A stretch of DNA of 64,000 nt from Citricoccus zhacaiensis (GTDB taxonomy: Bacteria > Actinomycetota > Actinomycetes > Actinomycetales > Micrococcaceae): the NCBI RefSeq assembly GCF_014645315.1, contig NZ_BMLQ01000008.1:124001-188000 (forward strand). Direction: 5' to 3'. The translations under genes were made by a program, and so were the position numbers. Under the pieces are notes generated by a model. The model saw nothing but the letters and a program-made list of their open reading frames with translations. It was not told the origin of the DNA and did no database searches. How positions within the stretch are numbered: the first letter of the stretch is position 1; each line of letters starts with the position of its first letter. Shown one piece after another: positions 38,846 through 47,199 of this stretch.

Positions 38846-40441
38846 GTGATGGGGCTGGAGACCGAGTACGGCGTCCATGCCCCCGCCAACCCCGGTGCGG
38901 GGCATTCAGTGCTCTCCGTGGAGGTGGTCAACGCCTATGCGGACCTCGTGACGTCCCGGGGCGGGACCGTGGCGGGCACGGAGTGGGACTACGGGGAGGA
39001 GTCCCCGCTCGTGGACGCCCGCGGCTGGCAGCTGCCGCGGTCGGCGGCCCATCCCACGCAGTTGACTGATCAGCCACTGATGGGCGAGGACGGCAGTCCC
39101 GTGCACCTGCTGACGAACCTGGTGCTGCCCAACGGGGCCCGCCTCTACGTGGACCATGCCCATCCCGAGTACTCCTCACCCGAGACCACGAACCCGTTGG
39201 ACGCCATGGTGTGGGACCAGGCGGGGGACCTGGTGGCGTTGGCCGCCTCGCAGCGGATCGCCGCGGCACCGGGGGAGCCCCAGGTGCTGCTGTACAAGAA
39301 CAACACGGACAACAAGTCAGTGTCCTACGGCGCCCACGAGAACTACCTGGTGACCCGCAGCCTGGACTTCGAGGAGCTGGCACAGCGCCTGTTGCCGTTC
39401 TTCACGGCCCGGCAGGTGATCTGCGGGGCCGGTCGAGTCGGGCTTGGCGTCACCGGGTCGAGCCCCGGGTTCCAGATCAGCCAGCGGGCGGACTTTTTCG
39501 AGGAGCAGGTCGGCCTGGAGACCACAGTGCGGCGGCCCATCGTGAACACGAGGGACGAGCCGCATGCCGACGCCGACCGGTACCGCCGCCTGCACGTGAT
39601 CATCGGGGACGCCAATCTCTCCCAGTACGCGACCTGGCTGCGCTGCGGCATGACCGCCCTCGTGCTCTCCATGATCGAGCTCGGCACCGCGCCGGAGGTG
39701 GAACTCATGGACCCCGTGACGGCCCTGCAGCGGATCAGCCACGATCCCACCCTGCAGGCCACCGTCCCCCTGGTGCGTCCCCTGGACGGTGCCGGCCCGG
39801 GCGGTCGCCGTGAGGCCACGGGGCTGGAGATCCTGCGGGTCTATCTCGAAGCCGCCGAGCGGCATGTCCACCGCTTCGGCATGGAGGACGGGGCCACGCT
39901 GGACGTGCTGCACGCCTGGCGGGAGTCCGTCGAGACCCTCGGAACCGAGCCGGCCGCCATGTCCGACCGGCTGGACTGGGTGGCCAAGTACCAGCTGCTG
40001 TCCGGGTACCGGAAGCGCCACGGCCTGGACTGGGACGATCCCCGCCTCGGCATGATGGACCTGCAGTATGCGGACCTGCGCCCGGACAAGGGGCTCTACC
40101 AGGCGATGCTGCGCCGTGGCTCGCTCCGCCGGCTGGTGCCGGACGAGAGGATCCGGGACGCCGTCGGCACGCCGCCGCCGGACACCCGGGCCTGGGCGCG
40201 CGGCCGGACGGTGGACGTGTTCGGGCGTCACGTGGTCGGAGCCAGTTGGGACACCCTCCTGGTGCGTGAGGAAGGCGAGGGCCCCCTCCACCGGTTCCAT
40301 CAGCGTGAGCCGTTGGCCGGCTCCGCCGAACAGCTGCCCGGGGTGTTCGACGAGCCGGCGGCGGAGGGTTCCTACGGGCGGCTGCTCGAGGCCCTGTCCC
40401 GTGTCCAGGCCGGTCCGCCACGGCATCACGGACACCACTGA
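38846..40441 (+). CDS. dop: Pup deamidase/depupylase Dop
   Basis: A 531-residue glutamine-synthetase-like enzyme that deamidates Pup's C-terminal Gln to Glu and removes Pup from proteins. The first ATP/metal motif is VMGLETEYGVHAP at the start. RLYVDHAHPEYSSPETTNPLD follows at about residue 97, then LLYKNNTDNKSVSYGAHENYL, RPIVNTRDEPHADADRYRRLHVI and a C-terminal domain shared with PafA. It is told from PafA by AHPEYSSPET with the Dop-type loop. I take GTG 38846 (GGGGAG 8 bp upstream) as start because homology begins here. Longer in-frame readings from 38648 or 38801 add low-complexity sequence and cross the hairpin. Dop is needed because Pup ends in GGQ. Confidence 0.92.
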   Translation: MMGLETEYGVHAPANPGAGHSVLSVEVVNAYADLVTSRGGTVAGTEWDYGEESPLVDARGWQLPRSAAHPTQLTDQPLMGEDGSPVHLLTNLVLPNGARLYVDHAHPEYSSPETTNPLDAMVWDQAGDLVALAASQRIAAAPGEPQVLLYKNNTDNKSVSYGAHENYLVTRSLDFEELAQRLLPFFTARQVICGAGRVGLGVTGSSPGFQISQRADFFEEQVGLETTVRRPIVNTRDEPHADADRYRRLHVIIGDANLSQYATWLRCGMTALVLSMIELGTAPEVELMDPVTALQRISHDPTLQATVPLVRPLDGAGPGGRREATGLEILRVYLEAAERHVHRFGMEDGATLDVLHAWRESVETLGTEPAAMSDRLDWVAKYQLLSGYRKRHGLDWDDPRLGMMDLQYADLRPDKGLYQAMLRRGSLRRLVPDERIRDAVGTPPPDTRAWARGRTVDVFGRHVVGASWDTLLVREEGEGPLHRFHQREPLAGSAEQLPGVFDEPAAEGSYGRLLEALSRVQAGPPRHHGHH

Positions 40442-40486
40442 CTCCCTCACCACCAGACACGACCATCACCACCATCAGGAGCGACC

Positions 40487-40690
40487 ATGTCACAGCAGTA
40501 CGGCTCATCCTTCGAACGCGAGGAAGACTCCTCCAACGGTCCTGACGCGGATCCCACGCCGGCACCCACCGGCGCCGCGGGCCAGACCAGCACCGCTGAC
40601 CTGGACAGCCTGCTCGACGAGATCGACTCGGTGCTCGAGACGAACGCCGAGGAGTTCGTCCAGGGTTTCGTCCAGAAGGGCGGCCAGTAG
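40487..40690 (+). CDS. pup: Prokaryotic ubiquitin-like protein Pup
   Basis: A 67-residue intrinsically disordered modifier: [20 protein letters not shown], then a Pro/Thr-rich linker and the conserved C-terminal helix [20 protein letters not shown], ending FVQKGGQ. The C-terminal Gln must be deamidated by Dop before PafA joins it to substrate lysines. The helix is the part bound by ARC's coiled coil. AGGAG precedes the ATG by 7 bp. It lies 45 bp after dop and only 5 bp before pafA, so there is no room for the proteasome genes prcB and prcA that often lie here. Confidence 0.97.
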   Translation: MSQQYGSSFEREEDSSNGPDADPTPAPTGAAGQTSTADLDSLLDEIDSVLETNAEEFVQGFVQKGGQ

Positions 40691-40695
40691 CCCGC

Positions 40696-42168
40696 ATGGA
40701 CCGCAGGATCATGGGCGTCGAGACCGAATTCGGCGTGCACTACTCCCATCCGGGATCACGGCCGCTCACGCCCGAGGAGGTCGCCCGGTACCTGTTCCGG
40801 CCCGTGGTCGAGTGGGGGCGCTCCTCCAACGTGTTCGTCACCAACGGTTCCCGCCTGTATCTGGACGTGGGCTCCCACCCGGAGTACGCCACGGCGGAGT
40901 GTTCCACCCTGGATGAGCTTGTGGCAGTGGACAAGGCCGGAGAACGGGTTATGCAGGAGTTGATCGACGGGGCCACCGGGCACATGAGGGCGGACGGCTT
41001 CACGGGGACCATCTACCTGTACAAGAACAACGCCGACTCCGCGGGCAACTCCTACGGTTCCCACGAGAACTACCTGCTGAACCGCCGGACCGAGTTCCGC
41101 CGGCTGTCCGAGGCACTGATTCCCTTCCTGATCACCCGACAACTCGTCTCCGGGGCGGGCAAGGCCATCGGAGTCCGCACCGGGGCCGGCGACGGCGGGC
41201 TGCACGGGGCCGGTGCGACGGAAGCGCCCATCCCCGGCCCTCCGGAACCCCACTTCGCCTTCTCCCAACGGGCCGACCACGTGATGGAGGGCATCTCCTC
41301 CGCCACCACTCGTTCCCGGCCCATCATCAACACCCGGGACGAGCCCCACGCGGACGCCGCCGAGTACCGCCGCCTCCACGTGATCGTGGGGGACTCGAAC
41401 ATGTCCGAGACGACCCAGCTGGTCCGGTTCGGGGCCACCGACCTGCTGCTGCGCATGATCGAGGCCGGGCGGCCCCTGGGCGACCACCAGCTCGCCAACC
41501 CCATCCGGGCCATCCGGCAGGTGTCCCACGACCTCACCGGTACCGAGAAACTCGAACTGCGCAACGGTGGACACCGATCGGCTCTGCAGCTGCAGTGGCA
41601 CTACCTGGAGCAGGCCACCGCCTTCGTGCGGGAGAACGGTCCCCACCATGACCGGGTCCCGGCCGTGCTCGATCTGTGGGAGCGCACTCTGGATGCCGTG
41701 GAGAGTGGGGACTACTCCCGGATCGACACCGAGATCGACTGGGCCATCAAGCACCGCTTCCTGTCCCGGTACGCCGCGAAGAACTCCCTGGACTGGAATG
41801 CGCCACGGATCGCCCAACTCGACCTCTCCTACCACGACATCACGCCCCAGCGGGGCCTGTTCTCGCTGTTGCAGTCGCGCGGGGCCGCCGCCCGGTTCCT
41901 GGACGATGCCGCCATCGAGGACGCAGTGGACAACCCGCCGCCGTCCACCCGCGCCACCCTGCGGGGCCGGTTCATCCGGGCTGCACGGGAGGCGGACCAG
42001 ACCTATTCGGTCGACTGGACCCACCTGAAGCTCAACGACCGTCCGCTTCAGGCCATCAGCATCAAGGATCCGTTCCAAACCGAGTCCGATCGGCTCGATG
42101 CGCTCATCGGTCACCTGCGCCACGCCACTGGCGGGGAGTCCGCCTCATCCAGCGTCCATCCAGTCTGA
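40696..42168 (+). CDS. pafA: Pup ligase PafA
   Basis: A 490-residue glutamine-synthetase-fold ligase that activates Pup's C-terminal glutamate as an acyl-phosphate and joins it to lysines of target proteins. It starts MDRRIMGVETEFGVHYSHPG with the catalytic/metal glutamate, then has VFVTNGSRLYLDVGSHPEYA, TIYLYKNNADSAGNSYGSHE, PIINTRDEPHADAAEYRRLH and the ATP-site arginines further on. A 20-residue Gly/Ala/Pro-rich insertion (about residues 165-185) is unusual. The start follows pup by 5 bp, so expression is coupled. A double hairpin covers and follows the stop. Confidence 0.97.
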   Translation: MDRRIMGVETEFGVHYSHPGSRPLTPEEVARYLFRPVVEWGRSSNVFVTNGSRLYLDVGSHPEYATAECSTLDELVAVDKAGERVMQELIDGATGHMRADGFTGTIYLYKNNADSAGNSYGSHENYLLNRRTEFRRLSEALIPFLITRQLVSGAGKAIGVRTGAGDGGLHGAGATEAPIPGPPEPHFAFSQRADHVMEGISSATTRSRPIINTRDEPHADAAEYRRLHVIVGDSNMSETTQLVRFGATDLLLRMIEAGRPLGDHQLANPIRAIRQVSHDLTGTEKLELRNGGHRSALQLQWHYLEQATAFVRENGPHHDRVPAVLDLWERTLDAVESGDYSRIDTEIDWAIKHRFLSRYAAKNSLDWNAPRIAQLDLSYHDITPQRGLFSLLQSRGAAARFLDDAAIEDAVDNPPPSTRATLRGRFIRAAREADQTYSVDWTHLKLNDRPLQAISIKDPFQTESDRLDALIGHLRHATGGESASSSVHPV

Positions 42169-42202
42169 CGTGACAGACTGAAAAGGCCGGGTGATGGCCC
42201 GG
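42161..42202 (+). terminator. Tandem small hairpins after pafA
   Basis: CAGTCTG (42161-42167) pairs with CAGACTG (42174-42180) across the pafA stop codon. CCGGG/CCCGG at 42187-42191 and 42198-42202 forms a second stem after an AAAA run. Together they could end the pupylation transcript. Confidence 0.45.
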
Positions 42203-42269
42203 TCTGGGTGTCACCCCGCCGCCCTCCTCGGCCGGGAGCTGGCCCCGTCCCGTACTACCGAAGGATCCC

Positions 42270-43331
42270 ATGTCCCGCTCTGTGCCCCGTCAGCAGTCTC
42301 GATCGCGCCGGTCCCGCGCCGCCGCGCCCCTGTCCCTGTCCCTGGTCGGCGCCCTGCTGCTGGCCGGTTGCGCCGCTCCGGAGCCGCGTGGCGCCGGCGA
42401 CATCGAGGCCTTGGAGCCGGTGTCCATGGAGGTCAACGAGGAGGGCGTCCCGGAGGTCACCGTGGACGGGGAGATCCAAGCCGAGGAGATCTCCTCCCGC
42501 GTCCTGAAGGACGGCGACGGCGCGGACGTCAACGACGGCGACATCGCCTTGGTGCAGACCGCCATCGTGGACCCGGCCTCTGGCGAAGTCACCGCCGAGA
42601 ACTTCACCCAGGGCTCCGAGGCCGTGTTCCTCAACGACACGTTGAAGGAGGGCAATGACGTCCTCTACAACATGCTCGACCAGAACAAGGTCGGTGCACA
42701 GATCTCCTTCTTCATGCCCGGATCCCAGATGGGCCAGGGAGCCCCAGATCAGCTGATGGTCTTCCAGATCTCCGACGTCCGCCCGGCACGTGCCGAGGGA
42801 GAGCCCGTGGACGTCACCGACGACTCCCTGCCGGCTGTCACCCTCAACGAGGACTCCGGCGAGCCCACCATCGCCGCGCCCGAGGGCGATGCCCCGACCG
42901 ATCTCGTCGTACAACCGCTCATCGAGGGCGACGGTGAGGAGGTCGGTGAGGGTGACCACGTCACCGTCCAGTACAAGGGCGTGAAGTGGTCCGACGGCGA
43001 GGAGTTCGACTCCTCGTGGTCGCGCGGCGAACCGTCAGGGTTCCCGCTCAGTGGCGTCGTCGCCGGCTGGTCTGAGGGACTGCAGGGCCAGAAGGTCGGC
43101 TCCCAGGTGCTCATCGTCGTGCCGCCGGAGAAGGGTTACGGGGATACCGAGGGCCATGAGCTCCAGGAGGAGACCCTCGTCTTCGTGGTGGACATCCTGC
43201 ACACCATGCCACCGGCCCAGCCGGCCGAAGCACCGGAGTCGACCGAGCCGGCACCCTCGGAATCGGCACCGGCCGAGTCAGCACCGGCCGAGTCAACCCC
43301 CGCGGCATCAGCGTCCCCCGAGTCTGAGTAG
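42270..43331 (+). CDS. FKBP-type peptidyl-prolyl isomerase lipoprotein
   Basis: A 353-residue exported lipoprotein. A positively charged start, hydrophobic APLSLSLVGALLLAGC and lipobox LAGC (cysteine at about residue 32) mark it for lipid attachment on the outer face of the membrane. The FKBP fold is at about residues 220-315: DHVTVQYKGVKWSDGEEFD, SGVVAGWSEGLQGQKVGSQV and VPPEKGYG. The middle (about 50-200) looks like a degenerate second FKBP-like domain. The tail is an Ala/Pro/Ser/Glu repeat (APAES). Members of this family aid folding of secreted proteins. It is the usual neighbour after pafA in actinobacteria. Confidence 0.92.
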   Translation: MSRSVPRQQSRSRRSRAAAPLSLSLVGALLLAGCAAPEPRGAGDIEALEPVSMEVNEEGVPEVTVDGEIQAEEISSRVLKDGDGADVNDGDIALVQTAIVDPASGEVTAENFTQGSEAVFLNDTLKEGNDVLYNMLDQNKVGAQISFFMPGSQMGQGAPDQLMVFQISDVRPARAEGEPVDVTDDSLPAVTLNEDSGEPTIAAPEGDAPTDLVVQPLIEGDGEEVGEGDHVTVQYKGVKWSDGEEFDSSWSRGEPSGFPLSGVVAGWSEGLQGQKVGSQVLIVVPPEKGYGDTEGHELQEETLVFVVDILHTMPPAQPAEAPESTEPAPSESAPAESAPAESTPAASASPESE

Positions 43332-43396
43332 GCTGGAACGGACCGCAGAACTGACCTGAATTGGTCTGAACCCGACCTTCTGGAAGGAAGAAACCC

Positions 43397-43792
43397 ATGT
43401 CCTTCGGACAGCGCAATTACGACCGCACCCGCCCGGAGATCGAGTTCCCCGGTGAGAACCCGCCGGCAGAGCTGGTCATCGAGGACATCGCCGAGGGCTC
43501 CGGAAAGGCCGTCGAGGCCGGCGACCGGGTCTCCTGCCACTACCTCGGGGTGGCCTGGTCCACCGGAGCCGAGTTCGACGCCTCGTGGAACCGCGGCCAG
43601 CCGCTGGACTTCCAGGTCGGCGTCGGCCAGGTCATCAAGGGCTGGGACGACGGCCTGCTGGGCATGAAGCTCGGCGGCCGGCGGCGCCTCGAGATCCCGC
43701 CGCACCTGGCCTACGGGGACGCCGGTGCCGGCGGCGAGATCGGCCCGGGCGAGACCCTGATCTTCGTGGTGGACCTCGTCGGGATCAACTGA
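43397..43792 (+). CDS. fkpA: Cytoplasmic FKBP-type peptidyl-prolyl isomerase
   Basis: A 131-residue single-domain FKBP isomerase without signal peptide. The binding pocket is formed by DRVSCHYLGVAWSTGAEFD, SWNRGQPLDFQVGVGQVIKG, WDDGLLGMKLGGRRRLEIP and HLAYGDAGAGGEIGPGETLI, the classic order. GGAAGGAAG precedes the ATG. It accelerates prolyl isomerisation in the cytosol and lies between the lipoprotein FKBP and pafBC. Confidence 0.95.
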   Translation: MSFGQRNYDRTRPEIEFPGENPPAELVIEDIAEGSGKAVEAGDRVSCHYLGVAWSTGAEFDASWNRGQPLDFQVGVGQVIKGWDDGLLGMKLGGRRRLEIPPHLAYGDAGAGGEIGPGETLIFVVDLVGIN

Positions 43793-43799
43793 ACCCACC

Positions 43800-45884
43800 G
43801 TGTCCGCCGCATCGCCAGCGCGCTCCACAGAGCGCATCGTCTCGCTGCTGTGGGTGCTCTTGGCCAGCGGCCGCCGCGGGGTCACCCGCGAGTACCTGGT
43901 CACCTCCGTGGACGCCTACTCGCTGTCCCCGTCCGCAGCGGCGTTCGAGAAGATGTTCACCCGTGACAAGGAGGTCCTGAAGGGCATCGGCGTGCCGTTG
44001 GAGTCCTTCACGGTCCAGGACGAGTCCGGCTTCGAGTCCTCGGAGCCGGGCGGGGAGACCCGGTACCGGATCGACGAGGACCGGATGTACCTGCCGGCCG
44101 TCCCCTTCACCAACGGGGAGCGTCTGGCTCTGATGCGGGCAGAATCCGCCTGGGCCGGTTCGGAGATCGGCCATGCCGTGGTCCGGGCCCTCGGCCGGGT
44201 GGACGCGGGGGAGGACTGGCTCGAGGCCAGATCGGACTCTGACCACGAGGCCTTCGGAGTGCGCCTGGCGGGAGCGGACCGCTACCTGACAGAACTCGGG
44301 GACATGGTCCGCGACCAGTCGGTGGTGCGCTTCAGCTACCGGACCGTGAATGCCGGGCGTGCTGAGGACAGGACCGTCCGGGCCTGGGCGCTGACCAACC
44401 CGACGGGCGTCTGGTACCTCGTCGGATGGGACCTCGACCGGCAGCAACAACGCACCTTCCGGCTGACCCGCATCGAGTCCGAGCCCCGGGTGGTTGCGGC
44501 CGATCCCGGCCATGACCGCGCCCCACACCGGCCCGCCGACTTCGACGTCCAGGCGGTCCACGACGTGGTCTCCGGGCAGCGGCAGCCGGCGTCCACCGTG
44601 CTGCACCTGGCCACCGGCCGGGCCGTCCACCTGCGGATCGGTGCCGAGCCCACCGGGAACCCCACCATGGTGCCGAAGGGCTGGGACGAGGTCCGGGTGA
44701 CCTACACCCGGCCAGCGGAACTGGCCGGGAGCATCGCCGCGGCAGGACCCCTGGCCACGGTTCCGGACGTCGGGGACCCGCTGCGGGCCGCCGTCGTGAC
44801 GCTGCTCGAGGGCGCCCTGGCCTCCCATGCAGCCCCGCAGCCGGAATACACGCTCAGCACGCCGAAGCGGCGCCGCAACCGCAGGACCGACCGGGACAAG
44901 GTCGCCGCCGTGGTGGACGCCATCGGGCTGGCGAACCGGCGGGACGGGATCAGCCGCGCCGAACTGGCCGAGCGGCTCCACGTCGGCGACCGGGAACTCA
45001 CCGCCATCCTCGACGAACTCTGGTTCTGCGGCATGCCCGAGCGGCAGTTCGCCGGACAGCAGTTCGAGGTCCTGGAGCAGGACGGCCGGATTCGCATCAC
45101 CCAAGCCGAACGACTCTCCGGGCCTCTTCGCCTCAGTGTTCCAGAGGCCGCCGCCCTGGCCATCGGCCTCCGCGCGGCAGCGGGCATCCCGGGACTCACG
45201 GACACCGAACGGCAGGACACTGCGTCTGCGTTGGACAAGATCCTGGCCGCGTCCGGGCCCGAGGTGGGGCAGGCCGGCGCCGGGATCGTGGCCGGATTCG
45301 ACTTCGGTCCCTTCACCGAGCTGGCCGGCCGGCTGCACGCCGCCGTCCGCGAACAGACCCTGCTCTCGATCGACTACCACTCCGCGACCAGGGACGAGAC
45401 CTCCACCCGCACCGTGGAGCCGCTGCGCATCACCAGCGAGGGCGGCCACGGATACCTGCAGGCCTGGTGCCGCTCCAGCGATGGACGGCGGAACTTCCGC
45501 CTCGACCGGATCGCCGCCGTCCGCGAGACCGGTGAGACCTTCGAACCCCGTCACCTGCCCGTGGACGACCGCCTGTTCACCCAGCACGGTGACGAGCCCG
45601 CCGTGACGGTCCACTTCGCCCACCGCATCCGTGACCTGGCCGCCGGGTTCGATCCGGAGAGGACCGCCGTCCTGGAGGACGGCTCGGTGATCGCGGAGGT
45701 CAGGCTCGCCCACCCCGACTATGCCCACGCCCAGGCGGCCCGCTTCGGAGGCGAGTTCCGGGTGCTGGCCCCCCAGGACCTCGTCGAATCGACCGTCGAC
45801 TGGCTCCAGCGCGCCCGGACCGGATACGTCACCGGAAATTCACCGTCACCGGGTGTCTCCACGGGCCCCGGCCCCGCGGCGTGA
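43800..45884 (+). CDS. pafBC: Fused transcriptional activator PafBC (double WYL)
   Basis: A 694-residue fusion of PafB and PafC, which are separate proteins in mycobacteria but fused in Arthrobacter. Each half has an HTH, a WYL domain and a C-terminal WCX extension. The first HTH is in the first 80 residues ([18 protein letters not shown]) and WYL-1 at about 165-235 ([20 protein letters not shown]). The second HTH starts near 365 ([18 protein letters not shown]) and WYL-2 near 520 ([20 protein letters not shown]). PafBC activates LexA/RecA-independent DNA-damage genes. It begins at a GTG 7 bp after fkpA. It is part of the pupylation neighbourhood although it is not a degradation factor. Confidence 0.94.
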   Translation: MSAASPARSTERIVSLLWVLLASGRRGVTREYLVTSVDAYSLSPSAAAFEKMFTRDKEVLKGIGVPLESFTVQDESGFESSEPGGETRYRIDEDRMYLPAVPFTNGERLALMRAESAWAGSEIGHAVVRALGRVDAGEDWLEARSDSDHEAFGVRLAGADRYLTELGDMVRDQSVVRFSYRTVNAGRAEDRTVRAWALTNPTGVWYLVGWDLDRQQQRTFRLTRIESEPRVVAADPGHDRAPHRPADFDVQAVHDVVSGQRQPASTVLHLATGRAVHLRIGAEPTGNPTMVPKGWDEVRVTYTRPAELAGSIAAAGPLATVPDVGDPLRAAVVTLLEGALASHAAPQPEYTLSTPKRRRNRRTDRDKVAAVVDAIGLANRRDGISRAELAERLHVGDRELTAILDELWFCGMPERQFAGQQFEVLEQDGRIRITQAERLSGPLRLSVPEAAALAIGLRAAAGIPGLTDTERQDTASALDKILAASGPEVGQAGAGIVAGFDFGPFTELAGRLHAAVREQTLLSIDYHSATRDETSTRTVEPLRITSEGGHGYLQAWCRSSDGRRNFRLDRIAAVRETGETFEPRHLPVDDRLFTQHGDEPAVTVHFAHRIRDLAAGFDPERTAVLEDGSVIAEVRLAHPDYAHAQAARFGGEFRVLAPQDLVESTVDWLQRARTGYVTGNSPSPGVSTGPGPAA

Positions 45885-45921
45885 CGTAAACTCGACAACG
45901 TTCAATCGAAAGGACGCCCCC

Positions 45922-46218
45922 ATGGCTGGACTTCAGGGATGGCAGCTCGTCATCATCATCGCCATCGTGCTGTTGCTGTTCGCGGCCCCCAAGCTGCCCG
46001 CGATGGCCCGCAACCTCGGCCAGTCGATGCGGATCTTCAAGTCCGAGGTCAAGCAGATGAAGGACGACGGCCCCGAGGAGAAGTCCACCCGGGACGCCTC
46101 AGCCTCTGCGGGCGGCCAGGACCCCGAGGGCTCGGACGCCATCGAGGGCCGCATCGTCAACGGTGACGCCGACGGCACGCGGAACGGTCGGAAGACCGGC
46201 ACCAACGACCAGCAGTAG
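45922..46218 (+). CDS. tatA: Sec-independent protein translocase subunit TatA
   Basis: A 98-residue single-span protein. The N-terminal helix [20 protein letters not shown] is followed by the amphipathic hinge [20 protein letters not shown] and a charged, disordered tail. The FGxxK/L hinge reads APKLP, as is common for TatA. It forms the variable pore for folded proteins carrying twin-arginine signals. An AAAGGA precedes the ATG by 8 bp, and tatC follows after 18 bp. Confidence 0.94.
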   Translation: MAGLQGWQLVIIIAIVLLLFAAPKLPAMARNLGQSMRIFKSEVKQMKDDGPEEKSTRDASASAGGQDPEGSDAIEGRIVNGDADGTRNGRKTGTNDQQ

Positions 46219-46236
46219 CAGCAGGTCACCGCCTCC

Positions 46237-47103
46237 ATGACGTCTGCTCCCAAGGCGGCCCGCACGAAGCGCACCAAGGTCACCCGGGCCTCCCGCAAGA
46301 ACAACCCTGCGGGGGAGATGGCCCTCAAGGACCACCTCAAGGAACTGCGCAACCGCCTCATCGTCGCCGGCATCGGTCTGACCCTGGGCGCTGTCGTCGG
46401 GTTCATCGTCTACCAGCCCTTCTTCTCGGCCCTGATCGACCCGGTGCACCGGCTCTCCGACGAGGGCCGCATCGTCACGGTGTCCTTCAGCGCCGTGGGG
46501 CAGCCCTTCGACATCATGCTCCAGGTCGCCCTGTTCGTGGGGCTCGTCATCTCGAGCCCCATCTGGCTGTACCAGGTCTGGGCCTTCGTGGTGCCGGGGC
46601 TGAAGAAGAAGGAGAAGCGCTACGCCCTGGGGTTCATCGGCGCCGCCGTCCCGCTGTTCGTCCTGGGCGTAGCCCTGGGCTGGCTGGTCCTCCCGGAGGC
46701 GGTCCAATTCTTCGTAGGGCTGTCCCCGGAGGGCACCGCTAACGTGATCTCGGCGGACGTCTACATCCCCTTCGTGTTGCGATTGTTCCTGGCCTTCGGC
46801 TTCGCCCTCGTGCTGCCCGTGGTGCTGGTCGGCCTGAACATGATCGGGGTCCTTCCCGGACGGCAGATCATCAAGCACTGGCGGATCACCGTCTTCCTGA
46901 TCGCGCTCATCGCCGCCCTGGCCGCTCCGGGTTCGGATGCCATCACGATGTTCTACCTCGCGATGCCGCTGATCCTGCTCTTCGGCGTCGCCATCATCAT
47001 CTGCCTGGTCAACGACAAGCGGCGGGCCAAGCGTGCCGCGAAGGCCGAGCAGGACAACGAGGAGTACCTCACCACGGGTCCGAGGCCCCTCGACGAGCTG
47101 TAG
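46237..47103 (+). CDS. tatC: Sec-independent protein translocase subunit TatC
   Basis: A 288-residue six-helix membrane protein that receives twin-arginine signal peptides. MALKDHLKELRNRLIVAGIG is the conserved cytoplasmic start, with the E in HLKELR. PIWLYQVWAFVVPGLKKKEK and FVLRLFLAFGFALVLPVVLV are classical TatC blocks, and FLIALIAALAAPGSDAITMF lies near the end. A basic N-terminal extension of about 25 residues and an acidic tail flank the core. It is cotranscribed with tatA. A 13-bp hairpin follows. Confidence 0.96.
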   Translation: MTSAPKAARTKRTKVTRASRKNNPAGEMALKDHLKELRNRLIVAGIGLTLGAVVGFIVYQPFFSALIDPVHRLSDEGRIVTVSFSAVGQPFDIMLQVALFVGLVISSPIWLYQVWAFVVPGLKKKEKRYALGFIGAAVPLFVLGVALGWLVLPEAVQFFVGLSPEGTANVISADVYIPFVLRLFLAFGFALVLPVVLVGLNMIGVLPGRQIIKHWRITVFLIALIAALAAPGSDAITMFYLAMPLILLFGVAIIICLVNDKRRAKRAAKAEQDNEEYLTTGPRPLDEL

Positions 47104-47134
47104 GCCCCGGACGCCCATCAGCCACCGCCTATCA

Positions 47135-47170
47135 GCCGCCGGCCGGGTTCTGCCCCCCCCGGTCGGCGGC
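47135..47170 (+). terminator. Hairpin terminator after tatC
   Basis: GCCGCCGGCCGGG (47135-47147) pairs with CCCGGTCGGCGGC (47158-47170), 13 bp with one G-T pair. The loop contains most of an eight-C run. It lies 32 bp after tatC and ends before the helicase promoter. Confidence 0.6.
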
Positions 47171-47187
47171 GGGGTCCGGCCATGTCC

Positions 47188-47193
47188 TAGGCT
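47188..47193 (+). promoter_or_regulatory. Leaderless -10 box for the helicase gene
   Basis: TAGGCT, then GGCCCC and ATG 47200; no ribosome site is present. Confidence 0.5.
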
Positions 47194-47199
47194 GGCCCC

